DNA from: Ligula intestinalis | Lineage: Eukaryota; Platyhelminthes; Cestoda; Diphyllobothriidea; Diphyllobothriidae | Length of the DNA stretch: 64,000 nt | Reading direction: 5' to 3' | Assembly: GCA_036362985.1 (NCBI GenBank) | Contig: JAYGXS010000003.1 | Span: 75,660,969-75,724,968, forward strand | In this document: positions 10,776 to 21,142 of the stretch, piece after piece | Position numbering within the stretch: the stretch's first letter is position 1 | Layout of the letters: every line of letters starts with the position of its first letter | Notes under the pieces: model-generated | What the model was told of the DNA's origin: nothing | What the model saw: only the letters and a program-made list of their open reading frames with translations | Database searches by the model: none | Position numbers and translations under genes: made by a program

Positions 10776-10935
10776 CGCACTGAGGAGAAATGACGCCGTT
10801 CAAATCATTAGATGAGACTCGGCCAGACATTCAAGTTTAGTGAGGCCTGAATTCTCGCGAGAGGTGAAAATCGTGTGAGCTCCGAATTACTTGAGTCATG
10901 GTTCACGGGCTCCCACTCAATAAACAAGTCAGATA
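10745..10935 (+). pseudogene. PLE GIY-YIG C-terminal fragment, plus copy
   Basis: The plus strand gives ALRRNDAVQIIR, a stop, a 1-nt shift near 10826, FKFSEA, a stop, ILARGENRVSSELLESWF and TGSHSINK. It belongs to the same endonuclease family as the minus-strand copy immediately to its left and as the copies at 15.6-16.4 kb and 38.2 kb. The two copies point away from each other, with their breakpoints at nearly the same codon (RRNDA), forming an inverted duplication. Confidence 0.65.
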
Positions 10936-12531
10936 ACGCTCAGCCAGGGAGATATATGCACTAGGACTATCGTTACTGTGGCCGAAAGGATATGTTACCG
11001 AGGGTCATAATTACGACGCCTATATCTTTGTGCCATGCCTCACCGCGCAAGGTCCATCTTTTCAGGAAGCTGTTCCAAACTAGCTGATCTCAAATTCTGG
11101 CAAACATAAACGTTTGTTATCGCATATGAACACTGTGACGGTCTCAAACGCTCATAACATCCCTAAATTTGCCCTTTGACCATCAGTTTTGACAAGATCC
11201 GGATGTCGCACACAATGTTAGTCGGGGACTTTGAGTTGCACGTGGTTTAGATTATACGGGGCTTGTGGTGCGCTATACGCACTCTCTTCCCCTCTTCAAC
11301 CTGGGACTTGTGTCAGGAGCAAGTTAAAAATACTGGGTGCAGATGGCTGGACCACCCCTTTGCACGTGCCGTCCAGCACGGATTAGATTCAATGGAGTCA
11401 AATTACCATACTAAGAAGGCAACCATGTAGCTGGAGTCTCAGTCTGCCCGTCGGCGACTCCACATCAACACAAACTGGACTGATTGTGAGATTCGAGTTA
11501 TCCCTTCAGTTGGCAACACCTTCAGCCCTTAACAGCGTCAAGCACGTTAGACTGTTTAGAGCGCGGATAGGGCGCCAAGAGTTTGGCCTAACTCCTTATT
11601 CCTATTCACAAGTCCTAACTCGCTGTCCGAAACGGTTAGTTTTCTGGTAGGTAGGAACGACAGAGTGACCGACACAGCTAATGACCTCGTCTGTCTGCGC
11701 CACATATGCGAACTTGTCCAAAAAGCAGCAATTCATGCTAGAGGGGCTGGCTGGCCCTGGCCTTAAATGCGTAAGCGCGCCATATAGGTCCTTACAGATA
11801 GACTCTTTGTCCATCAGTCAGCCACTTCTAATAAAGAAAAGCTGTTCAGAGTGTGAGGTCCGATTTATCCCGTCAATGGACAAACTTTTAAGCCACGACA
11901 TTTTGCGCAGTATGATTAGCTCAGGGTTGGATAACTCATGCAGCTGATGAGATGCGTGGAAAAGGAGCCGAGGAGCACACTTCCTACGCACTTGTGGGGT
12001 GCTGACTACACGCTTTCGTTTCGGGCGTGCAATGAAGGGGCTCGTGAGGAGGAAGTTTATGATGTGGCATGGCCTGCGGTATTCTATCACAGACCAAATT
12101 TCTGAAACGCGAATATATTGTAATAGCTACGTCAGCTTATTATGCTACACTCGTTAGGATCGACGTCTCGCTGCGTATTCTTTTTAATTTTCAGGCCCTC
12201 GCCTTAGTGACGCTATTTGTATGCTTTAAAACTGCATCCAACCACAACTAGTAGAATTCAAGTAATGAGCTTTAATTCATTAGTAGATCTAAGCAAGTTG
12301 TAACCAACCTCAGGTTTGATTATCGGTGCACTCCTAGTTTGGCATAATTGGTCATCCAGCGCTACCTTTATGGTTCTAGCCCTGGGTCACGAACTCAATG
12401 TTCCACATCTCAGGTAGAAAATGGGACTTGTAAAATATTGGCTGCCCTTTTTTGGATATTATATGACTATTTTCCGATTTATGAGTATGCTGCAGTGATT
12501 GATGAGTTTCCTCTCAAACACTAATGTCAAC
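10936..12531. other. Non-coding, unclassified repeats
   Basis: No gene is supported. Short frames on both strands (for example 11602-11814 minus, 11681-11947 plus, 11818-12090 minus) overlap each other and have no recognisable family. A weak direct repeat is visible: the segment around 11490 (GTGAGATTCGAGTTATCCC) resembles the segment around 11850 (GTGAGGTCCGATTTATCCC). Confidence 0.4.
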
Positions 12532-12790
12532 TCGTTTTCATCATCCTCCAAAGAAGACGAAAAAGAAATTTAAAGGACATGGACCAAGTTATATTGGGAC
12601 TGACGTGCGCTGAGCACATATAAATTACCGGCATGCAGCGAGGCTGAAACAGTCCCAGCAAACAGGAACAACCACCACGTTACTCTGACGATGGAAGCAA
12701 GCGAGAATCCGAATTTTCAGTCCAAATATAACTCAGTTCATGTCCCTGGACCTTCTTCTACGTCTTCTTTGGGGAATGACGAAAACGATT
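12532..12790. repeat. Inverted repeat in the PLE 5' region
   Basis: Bases 12532-12604 are an imperfect reverse complement of 12717-12790. Both arms share TCGTTTTC.TCAT, CCAAAGAAGACG and GGACATG.AC..AGTTATAT. The 112-bp spacer holds the TATA-like box and the CTGACGATGGAAGC motif. Such a stem could be a pLTR junction or an inverted terminal fragment at the start of the element. Confidence 0.65.
12608..12640 (+). promoter_or_regulatory. Candidate PLE promoter (TATA-like box)
   Basis: GCTGAGCACATATAAAT followed by GCATGCAGCGAGG, with TATAAA at 12619-12624. The same module occurs at 16695-16730 (TATAAAA at 16707-16713) outside any intact element, which argues that it is a conserved promoter block. 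No transcription start is demonstrated. Confidence 0.4.
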
Positions 12791-12792
12791 AG

Positions 12793-15147
12793 ATATATGG
12801 ACCTCAAATCTTTGCGCATATTACTTTATGCTATGGGCGCGAAGCCCTCCGCTCAGCACGCAGATGGGAGACCTTCGTGAAACGGGGGTCATCCACCTAC
12901 GCCCAGCTGAATTTCCTGCACCGTTGCCTCGACGAAGACATCTTGCCTAAATGCCTGAGATGTAGACCACCTGTTAACACTGAACTATGCCAACGGACGA
13001 TGGCACGCTTACAGAAGCGCATGATCAGTGTACTGATCCATGATTGCCATGCACGTATTTACACATACTACCAAAAATGGAAGAACACTTGTCAGCCTGT
13101 CACTCAATCTTTACGGCGAATGAGTTCTTAAAATTGGAAGCAGCCATCCTCAGAAGTGTTCACTATTACCGGAACCTGCGCGACGCCAACTTCATTGAAA
13201 ATTTAACAACACATGTCTACCAAAACAACCAACCTCTGACGCAAACCTGGTTCATAACTTGTCCTCACATCGTCTCACCCAGCCACAGTTCTTTCCTATG
13301 ACACAAAGTTCAGTGCAAGAGATGCTCGAACCAAGACTTTATTGCATCCTTCGAATCAGCGCTGCAAAAATGTGAGGCAGACGATGAGTGCAAAATCGCC
13401 AAGTGGCAAAAAGTGTCATCTTTTCTCCTCCAGCACAAAAGTCAGATGACGATTTCCGAGTCAAAAGCTCGTGAGCTCATGAACATACGGAAGATGAAGG
13501 ATAGCGTCACCCTGCAAGCCAACAAGGGGCGCTCAACTGTCGTAATGGATAATGTCGTCTACTGTGCAAAGGTAAACAATCAGTTGATGGACAAGGATTC
13601 GTATGTGCCATCGACTGACAGCGAGTTCATTTGAATCAAAAGTGCCATTAATAAGGCGATCGACAATTTGAGGAAGACAGGAGCCCTAACGAGAAGGGAA
13701 ACGCTGGCTGCAAAGGCCACGGATGCAGTAATGGCACGTTTCTATGGCCTACCAAAGGTGCACAAGCCAGAGGTGCCCTTACGTCCCATCGTATTTCTTG
13801 GTGGCACTCCAGCTTTTGGTTTTTCAAAGTGGCTGTACCAGCGGCTGCGCTTTCTTACCAAGCATTCAGAGTGGATGGTGAAGACTGTTAAGATAATTTT
13901 TGACCCGTATCCAACACTTAGAAGTGGAGGCAGACGAAGTGGTGGTTTTGTTTGACGTGATCTCCTCGTTTATATCTATTCAACCCACTCTGGCTGTCAA
14001 CACAATTGATGGTCTTCTTCAAGAGAAATACGATGAAACCGATCAAAAACTCAAGCAAGCGGATATCATCGAGCTCCTGGGACTGTGTCCGAAAACATTC
14101 TTCATGTTCAATGGTCAAGTTTACGAACAAAATAAGGAGACACCAATGGGCTCGCATCTTTCTGGCCTTATTGCTGATGTTGTTTTGCAGAGGCTCGAGT
14201 GGCTGGTCTTCAGCTTCTTGCACCCGCAGTTCTGGGCCACATACGTCGACGACACGTTCGTCGTCATTACAAGGAACAAAATGCAGGAGTTCGAGGCACT
14301 GCTGAATTCCATCTTTCTTGACATCCAGTTCACTATGGAAGAAGAGGACAAGAACCAATTACACTTCCTCGACGCACAGGTGACAAAGCTGGAAGATGGA
14401 AAGATAAGGACAATGGTTTATCTTAAGGCAACCAACACCATGCGCATCCTCCACTTCAGAAACAACCACCCTGTTGAGCACAAACGCAGTTGTGTTAGGA
14501 CCCTCATTCCACGCCTTCAGACACACTGTAGCGACGGCAGTGGAAAGAAGGAGGTTAAATTCTTGCATGCCTACTTTGAAGCTAACGGTTACTCAAAGTT
14601 TTTTATTCGCAAGTGTCTTAAGAAGCCCCATCTTGAGCAGTTGAGAGGAGAAGGCTCCACGTTTTGGCTCGCTGCTCCTTATGTGAAGAACGTATCCAAG
14701 GTGACAGCAAGAATCCTGAAGCCATTCTGGATCAGTGTGGCTCACAAGCCACAATCAACCATCAGACAGCAGATTATGAGGCCCAAAGACTAGCTACCGA
14801 CGACAGAACAGTCAGATGTGGTCTACAGCATACCATGTCAAGACTGCGATGCAAGGTATGTCGGGGAAACAGGCAGACACCTTGGCACCAGGTTGCATGA
14901 GCATCAACTCGCAATCAACCGCGAGGATAAGCTGTCTATGGTCTACGAACACGTACGGCAGAAAAACCACACCTTCGCCTTCGAAAATGCAAGGGTAATA
15001 GGCTGAGCCATTGACAAGATGGCTAGACTACTGCTGGAAAGTTGGTCTTCCACTGGCACACTTAACAGAGCCATAGACCTTCATCGTGCTTACCAGGTGG
15101 TACGCAAACGGCTCGAGTCAGTTCGAATAAGGCCAACAGGACGATGA
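12793..15147 (+). pseudogene. PLE reverse transcriptase / GIY-YIG endonuclease (broken ORF)
   Basis: RT plus endonuclease for target-primed insertion. Frame 1 starts after a stop at 12790 (ALRSARRWETF). It moves to frame 3 near 13050, with stops near 13299 and 13632. The RT fingers read GRSTVVMD and ARFYGLPKVHKPEVPLRPIV. A further shift near 13890 returns to frame 1 for the palm: VLFDVISS (first catalytic Asp, residue 19 counted from the Met at 13900), NGQVYEQNKETPMGS, YVDD at 14242-14253 (residues 115-118) and LHFLDAQVT. A stop follows at 14794. Then comes the endonuclease: VVYSIPCQDCDARYVGETG, LGTRLHEHQLAI, a stop at 15004, and MARLLLESWSS with NRAIDLHRAYQVVR. All catalytic motifs survive; only the reading frame is lost. 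The RT4 motif has S to H (MGSH), probably decay. Confidence 0.85.
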
Positions 15148-15395
15148 AGAAGCCATAAGCGTGGAGCAGAACTGAGATCTGAGGAAGAGAGGAGTGGAGT
15201 GGAGTCGGCCAGGAACCAGGTGACCACTTTGGAACGCTACCTCACCGCTACCGCGCACACGAGGTAGACATGAACTTATGAGGGCAGCAACAATTGATTA
15301 GTCCGTCGGTGGACGAGGGACTGGCCAGTAAGTACACTGACATGCCAACCATTACGACAGCCAATCGAGGATATTCCACGAGTTCCAGGCAGCAG

Positions 15396-16600
15396 TTCAG
15401 AAGAAGAATATGCAATCACTGGAACATGGACTTTATTTTCCTGACTTTTCAGATTCCCTCGGGAATCCTTAATCTTAGGTGATGATAATAAAGTCATGGT
15501 CAAGCGCAGATAGGGTAAAGACATGCACGGGCTGCACGGTATTTATAGTTCATAGTGGTCATCCGCATGTGTGTGATAATTGCTCACTCCTGTAGCCACC
15601 GCTTGGGTCTAACTTGATGCGGTAATGGCTTGACACTTCGCGTTCGACTCATTAATTCCAACAGTTTGCTCGACAGTGTCGGATGCGGGCTTGATATTTT
15701 CAGGGCAATTCTGCTCGCTATCGTCGGAGTTGATGCTGCACCCAGTCCTTCCCACGTGACTAATTCTGTTGCTCAGGAAATGTCTCAGTACACCGTATGG
15801 GAAGGCCAAATCGTTGCGTTTGTTGCTGGACTGGGGGCCTGAGAATTATGACTCAAGCAGCTCGCGGCTCACGCGGTTGTCACCTCTTGATAGGATTTTG
15901 GCCTCTTCAAACTTGAAAATATGGCCACGCCCCGTCAAGTGAGCTGCAACCTGGGTGTTGGCGCTGCATGCTCGGCCGTTCGCGTTCGGAGTAATCTTCC
16001 AGTTTCTCTGAAGTAGTTGCTTTGTCCACAAATGCACCAGATGTGGTAAACGATTCCAGCCGTTTCCTGCCGTGGCAGTGGGTCTTTCGGTCTAATGACC
16101 CGGCGCCTGATGGTTGCTTCTAGCCTGTGCGCAACTCCAACTCAAAGTGGGGTGAGTAGACGGCTAACCACTTCCGATGCATTCTTCACATACGGAAGAG
16201 CTTGCCAAACTTTTGGGTCAAACGGATGTGGCTTCTTCTCTCGTTTGCGTATGCATTGGTTGACAAAGTTGCGCGGGTATCCATTCGCTCCCAGTACCCA
16301 TCGAAGATGTTGCCGACGCTGACGAGCAAACTGTGGCAATAAGTGAGTCAAACGCGAAGTGTCAAGCCAGTACCGCATCAAGTTAGACCCAAGCGGTGGC
16401 TACAGGAGTAAGCAATTATCACACACATGCGGATGACCACTATGAACTATAAATACTGTGCAGCCCGTGCATGTCTTTACCCTATCTGCGCATGACTATG
16501 ACTGTATTATCATCACCTATGACTAAGGATTTTCGAGGAAATCTGAAACTTCAGGAAAATAAAGTCCATGTTCCAGTGATCGCATCTTTTTCTTCTGAAT
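15396..16600 (-). mobile_element. PLE fragment between inverted ~290-bp arms
   Basis: A minus-strand PLE (RT C-terminus, GIY-YIG, tail) whose 5' arm (about 16300-16600 on minus) is repeated in inverted orientation on the far side (about 15396-15690 on plus). The arms share long identical runs such as CACTGGAACATGGACTTTAT, GGGTAAAGACATGCACGGGC and GTGGTCATCCGCATGTGTG, plus the first codons of the truncated RT. A TATTTATAG box lies in each arm (15540-15548 in the plus arm). The structure is two divergent 5' ends with one short coding part between them. Inverted partial copies are known for PLEs. Confidence 0.7.
15609..16390 (-). pseudogene. PLE RT C-terminus plus GIY-YIG endonuclease, truncated
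   Basis: Minus strand from about 16381: LRWVLGANGYPRNFVNQCIR, the thumb block ending the RT, then FDPKVWQALPYVKNASEVV, then a linker. The endonuclease opens with a Cys-containing block, ICGQSNYFRETG, in place of the usual Y.GETG. It continues as NTQVAAHLTGRGHIFKF and ILSRGDNRVSRELLES to a stop near 15846. Downstream, another open stretch to 15609 begins SGPQSSNKRNDLAF and forms the element's variable tail. No palm motifs are present: the RT is joined directly to the upstream arm, so the copy is internally deleted. It belongs to the family also seen at 10.6-10.9 and 38.2-38.6 kb. Confidence 0.75.
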
Positions 16601-16745
16601 TATGACAGCAGCAACGCGGACAAAGGTCATGCAAGCCTCCCAGTGGTCAATCTCACGCACAGTCAACAGCGAAGAAGCAGGTCAAAGTTCGTACGCTGAG
16701 CACGGATATAAAACACGCATGCAGCGAGGATAATCTGATATCAGG
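16601..16745 (+). promoter_or_regulatory. Detached PLE promoter module
   Basis: GTACGCTGAGCACGGATAT leading into TATAAAACACGCATGCAGCG (TATAAAA at 16707-16713) parallels the 5' module of the PLE at 12.6 kb. No RT follows, so this is probably a solo terminal fragment. Confidence 0.4.
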
Positions 16746-17408
16746 AAGCCGGAGTCCACAGTGATTTAGAGTTTTTATCATGATTCTTAGATTGATCCAT
16801 GGGTTTAATTGCTCCTAGGTTCCGAACGGACAGATTTAATGCTATCAGGAAGCGTTAGATTTATGAGCGACTGTCTGGCTAAGGACAAGGATAGGTGGTC
16901 CCCTGACAGGAAACGCAAGAGCAATGTTGTGATGTAGATTTTTTACGCCATATCCCAAGGAGCTTGTAGTAAAGTTAAGTTAGGGGTAAGGTTTTACGTT
17001 AGGCTTACGTTTTCAGTCAGTATTAAGGTTAAGGCTAGAGTTGAGGTTATAGTAACAGTTACGTATAGGAAGAGTGTAAGATTCAGAAGATGCAAATAAG
17101 TACACTTCCTAGAATTTAACGTAAGACTGCCTGCATTACGAGGAAAGCGTTCTCATTTTCGTGTCTTGCTGGGGATGGGTGTTATATAGGTTGGTCTAGC
17201 CTTCGGCTGCTGTTATCTAGTCACCTGCAATGTATAGCTAGACACTATATGGCTCTGTATAGCCTGACTGCCTCGTTATTGAACAGTAAGTTCAGTGAGC
17301 AAACACTGAAAAACAGGCATGTTTTTCGGTCGTTTGTCGTTTTCTATATTGTTTATGCTGGCTGTTTATAATTTCAGACCACCAATTATAAATTTCTCCA
17401 ATATTTAC
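16746..17408. other. Non-coding, with degenerate telomere-like hexamers
   Basis: No gene is seen. Between about 16975 and 17065 there are repeated variants of GTTAGG/GGTTAAG (for example AAGTTAGGGGTAAGG, TTAAGGTTAAGGCTAGAG), resembling a decayed TTAGGG-type array. It could equally be a random G/T-rich microsatellite. Confidence 0.35.
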
Positions 17409-17709
17409 CTCAACCCGCATACACTAACATCAGTCAGCGCTCAGAAGACGAGACCATTTATCCCAGTGTGTGGCCATTCGCACACTGGAAACTGGCAAGA
17501 AATTCGCCTGGGAGAACAGACGCCTTGTCAGCACTTATCCAACTTGAAAAGGCCGTGAATTCCTGGAGGCAGTGAACTCAGACGAGGCATGCATCAACAG
17601 GCACATAGATTTGGACGCCAGCTATAGTTACCTCAAAGCTAAAATCAACGCGCGCCGCCAAACACAGCCGAATGACGACAGGCTTGTAATACTTATTAGC
17701 GCACACTAA
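17409..17709 (+). pseudogene. PLE GIY-YIG endonuclease C-terminal fragment
   Basis: One plus-strand frame with two stops reads STRIH-stop-HQSALRRRDHL, TLETGKKFAWENRRLVST, a stop, KGREFLEAVNSDEACINRHI and DLDASYSYLKAKINAR, ending at 17709. This covers the second half of the short GIY-YIG domain plus the PLE C-terminus. The closest relative in the window is the PLE at 46.5-46.9 kb (TRIHEHQLAV...HKFAWEKTRIVAS). It is 5'-truncated at 17409, with the first half of the endonuclease and all RT missing. Confidence 0.75.
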
Positions 17710-17794
17710 CAATACTGCCCATCGGCATGCACATTTGATGAATATTTATTTTTCTGAGCGTTTTCAAATGTAAGTTGTTTGTTACACACTTTCT

Positions 17795-17850
17795 CACTTC
17801 TGAAGACAACGATGGGATCTTACATCAAAAAGTTACATAATAAAGTTCAA
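17795..17850 (+). ncRNA. PLE 3' terminal motif, hammerhead-like, with poly(A) signal
   Basis: Downstream of the endonuclease stop: CTGAAGA at 17800-17806 (a CUGANGA box), then GATG...CATC (17811-17814 with 17823-17826) able to form a 4-bp stem, then AAAAAG where GAAA would stand, then AATAAA at 17839-17844. The order fits a PLE tail carrying a decayed ribozyme. Catalysis is unlikely. Confidence 0.3.
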
Positions 17851-19253
17851 ATTTTCCCAAAGAACCCTTTATCGTCATAGTTATATAATGTGTTCAGACG
17901 TTCGCCAAAACGTAGCGGTTATTGATCAATTCTAACTGCATTTTATACGAAGACACATGTGCTCTCCATGGCCGTCCCTCACTAACAAGTCCTTATGGGT
18001 AGCAGAGAGCCGGACAGTTGGGAACATTAAATAATGAAGTGTAGTTCCTTGGACATTGCGCATTCCATTATAGGCTCCATTTTGGGCTACAAGCTCGCTG
18101 GTCTCTCGGTTGAGATGGGACATATTGAAAATCGTCATGGGTTGCGAGCGATCTTGATTAGTAGACGTGTTGTTGAGCAATACGCTTTCGAAGCATATTT
18201 GTCACGTTTGATCTTAAAAATTCTGACTAGTGACCCAACAGGCATGGTAATTAAGAGTGTACGCACTTCTTTGTGGGCGAGTAAGCGTTATATGCGATTG
18301 AATTATGGGAGGAGATTAGACTGCGCAGCTTGCCTCTCTCTCAGGGTCTTGGTGCACCTACGCAGTGACTTACTATACAGGTAACACCTATACTCACTAA
18401 AGGCTCAGACACGCGTTCTTCGCCAACCGTTTGCTGATGCATGACTCGGTTGCTGTGAGAGATCTTCCAATGTGGCTGACATTTTTTGTCGTTATTGGCT
18501 GGAGAAAATTTACGAATGAGTAAAACTCTGTAGTATACGAGGCAGAGGGAGTATCAGACTTCTTGTCTATCTTCTCGGAGGTACCCTGAGGATCCTCTGT
18601 GAGTTGACCCGTTTCATTATCGTTGTGGTCATCAAGAGTCATCGTTCAATCAGGCAATCAATGAGAATCCAAATATAACTGAAGGAGTATAATGTGTTAT
18701 AGAATTACAGAGAAGTTCTAATCTGGAAACAGCATAAACAATGGCCAGTGAGGAAGAGGCCAATTGGTCGAGTTCAGAGGGGAGGTGGCATTGGAAGCGT
18801 CCACATGGGTGGAAGGGTCCTCGCCGTCAATGACTTGCACTAGAACGGAAAAATAGCAAGAGCAACCACTTGCACCGAGTCACAAGCACAAACTTTAATT
18901 GCCCGCCAAGGGGTCCAATTTAAACAAATGGATCAGACCTACCGCGTCGGCCGCTACAACTCTTTGCGTTTCAGATATTTGCATGGATAAAGAAGAAGAC
19001 TTGTCAACCACCGGATCAATTTGTTCATTATCCTCAGTTTTCTAACTTTTACAGTAGCCCATCTTCTGAGATAATAAGCAGCGACCAAACGGAGGGTAAT
19101 TATACTGGACATAGTTCATCCAACTGTCAGAGTTCATCAGCTCATCGAGGGGTAGGAAACAGCAATGAACTAGGATGGGGGTGGTCAAGTATAGTATTAT
19201 ACACAAACTAACCGTCATTGAAGTCTGGAATCGTTTGTGGTCATAACCAGCAA
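17851..19253. other. Non-coding, no supported gene
   Basis: Overlapping 80-116-aa frames occur on both strands (17932-18180 minus, 18034-18384 plus, 18397-18642 minus). None has a recognisable domain or a partner exon. The 81-aa minus-strand frame at 18397-18642 is hydrophilic at its start but cannot be tied to a family. Confidence 0.4.
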
Positions 19254-19445
19254 TTAGTGTAGCGCCTTGTCATCACGGTAGAAGGTCCTGGTAATCCTGC
19301 CCCCCTCTTCTGGCCGGTTGTTGGTGGGTTCCTCTTCGTTTGCAATTCCTTCGTTCGGTTTGACCTTATTCTGTTTTAGCTTTCTAGTGTTTAAAAAACG
19401 CTTTGCTCTGTAGGCCGTATAGAGCCCTTCACTTGTATCTAGCAT
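19254..19445 (-). pseudogene. PLE C-terminal tail fragment
   Basis: Minus-strand frame with a short AYRAKRFLNTRKL piece and a charged tail VKPNEGIANEEEP, NNRPEEGGRITRTFYRDD. It parallels the tails at 29.7-30.0 kb (VKTKSGFADEDGRVTKPPEE) and 44.6 kb (VKPNSGFGDEDGTVTKPPKE). No catalytic part remains. The call depends on this tail similarity. Confidence 0.45.
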
Positions 19446-19989
19446 TTGAAATGATTGTTTTCACAATGATAGTAAACATTTAGGATACCAGAAGGACTAA
19501 GTTTTCTGCTGCCTGTAAGTTGAAAATAGGTTAAACCAACACAATCTATATAGGAATAGGATGGTTTTTTCCTATTTTTGTCTTTTTTGCCGTGGATGCA
19601 ATTAAAGTCCTGACGGAGCGTAAATCTGTTAAAGTTATACTTTATTTGCCATCATGTTGCACTATCGATGGTTACACGAGGCGAAAAGTTTTAATTAACC
19701 AAGATTCCAAACCAATAAGGCAGGTTTAGCATCAGCCTAGGGAGTGCTTATTGACTGCAGTGCATTGCGGCTCTTTGTAACCTAAATGATTGACTAATCA
19801 GGGTACTGAATGAGGTACTATACGAATACAATTCATATTAGATAAAAGCCCGGACACAGGAAGTTCGCTGAAATTACGCCGCTGCATGGTGCAGGGACTA
19901 GGAGTTCGGTGCATCGGTGGATCCACCTAGCCGGCCTAAAGAGCTTTTTTCCAAAGACGTTATTCCCAGTCCGATCATTAATTGCCGAG

Positions 19990-20193
19990 GAAATAAAAAT
20001 TTAAAATGGATTTCAGCTGCCAGAATGCACATGGGGAGCGCTCAGAGAGACTGTCCGATGGATCAACCACCTCGCGCCTGTGCGTGTGGGCGTTTATAGC
20101 TGCCTCCTTTACAGTCCGATCAGTATTTGTATCTACAGTATTTGAATAACATTGACTGTCCACTGGCACCTGGCAGTAGCTGACAAATGTCAT
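19990..20193 (-). pseudogene. Possible PLE tail
   Basis: The minus-strand frame contains PVDSQCYSNTVDTNT, DRTVKEAAINAHTHRREVVD. The spacing of an N..VD.N..R.VK-like block and a following basic tail is reminiscent of the PLE C-terminus (NRHVDL..AYR.LK). No other block is present, so this is weak. Confidence 0.25.
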
Positions 20194-21142
20194 CTTAGAT
20201 ATTTAGACTAACTTTTGAAGGAAAATTAATTAGATCCAACTTCGCAGATTACTTTTAGAGCAGCAACTTGGGGTTCAGTTTATATGCTTGCTGTGACGTG
20301 GAAACCAGTACTAATTGAGAAGCCTGTTCTTATCATAGCAAGTTGAGACTTTGGTGCCTATCGCTGGCATTTTCGCTACCACGATTCAGATATATTCAAC
20401 CGCATTTGAGGGCAATTGGACATTTAGAGGTTTGGCTTTCTCGCCAGTTAGCGGCCATCTAGAGACCCATTGACCAGTTTTCTGTGATCTTGCAAATTAA
20501 AAGTTGTTGTTTTTTGAAGCGGACCATGGCCTGTATAATGCTTAATGCTGCTTAACAACCGCTAGACTAACAGTCAAGATACGTCTAGGCGAGTAGGCTC
20601 CGCAGACGAAGTGCCCCTAAGTCCGCGCAAAGCTTATCGCCCACCCACCTGTTATGAATGGTGAGTGTGGCCGATTACAGTGGACCAGAAAATGTGGCAC
20701 ATCTGTAGATCAAACGCTAAATAGTCCATTATTATGGTTTTGCGCGATCAGGTTATTCAAACAGGAGATTGACTTAAGACTAGAGCTATCCATCCCGATA
20801 TCCCTTGTCTCTGTCGGTACTGTATTCATCGGTCGTTACTTCTGTGCAAATGCTACCGACGCTTCTTGAATGAACGCCAATGCGCCACGTAACGGACATG
20901 CCTTGTATTCTCCTAAAGCCCCTCAACCACACCCATCCTAGCCAGTTTGCTCGAAAGGCAATGCGGTCTGGATACATTGCTGCAGCCTTTGATATACTGT
21001 TCAATTACCAAGGAGTCCGGCTTTGGGATGCAAGGTTATCCAAATCCGGGCTTGGCTTTTGACGACCGTATCTATTTAAAAGGCTCCTCTCATTATTTAA
21101 CCGTGAATTAAATGTGGTCACCTTGCTGGTTAGTTTAATGGC
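20194..21142. other. Non-coding, nothing recognised
   Basis: Short frames only (20654-20869 plus, 20786-21004 minus), overlapping in antisense, without a recognisable domain. Confidence 0.45.

Larger units (their letters stand above)
12532..15290 (+). mobile_element. Penelope-like element, most complete copy in the window
   Basis: A plus-strand element with, in order: a 5' inverted-repeat module (12532-12604 against 12717-12790) with a TATA-like box and a CTGACGATGG motif; a degenerate N-terminal domain; RT fingers and palm; a thumb; a linker; and a GIY-YIG endonuclease. The length (about 2.75 kb) and domain order are normal for a PLE. The coding region carries several stops and frame changes, so the copy is dead but recent enough for all RT motifs to be readable. 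The 3' limit is uncertain; a purine-rich stretch follows the stop at 15147. Confidence 0.85.

Noticed and set aside
14006..14568. Several antisense and alternative-frame ORFs over the RT (for example 13918-14358 minus)
   Set aside because: Shadows of the PLE RT frame at 13900-14793.
15460..16560. Hammerhead call for the GATTCC/GGAATC hairpin followed by TGAAA in the inverted arms
   Set aside because: The hairpin plus GAAA is clear, but the upstream box (CTAAG-like) does not match CUGANGA without forcing the alignment.
18397..18642. 81-aa hydrophilic minus-strand frame as a host exon
   Set aside because: No splice partner, no recognisable domain, and other frames overlap in the same region; cannot be supported.
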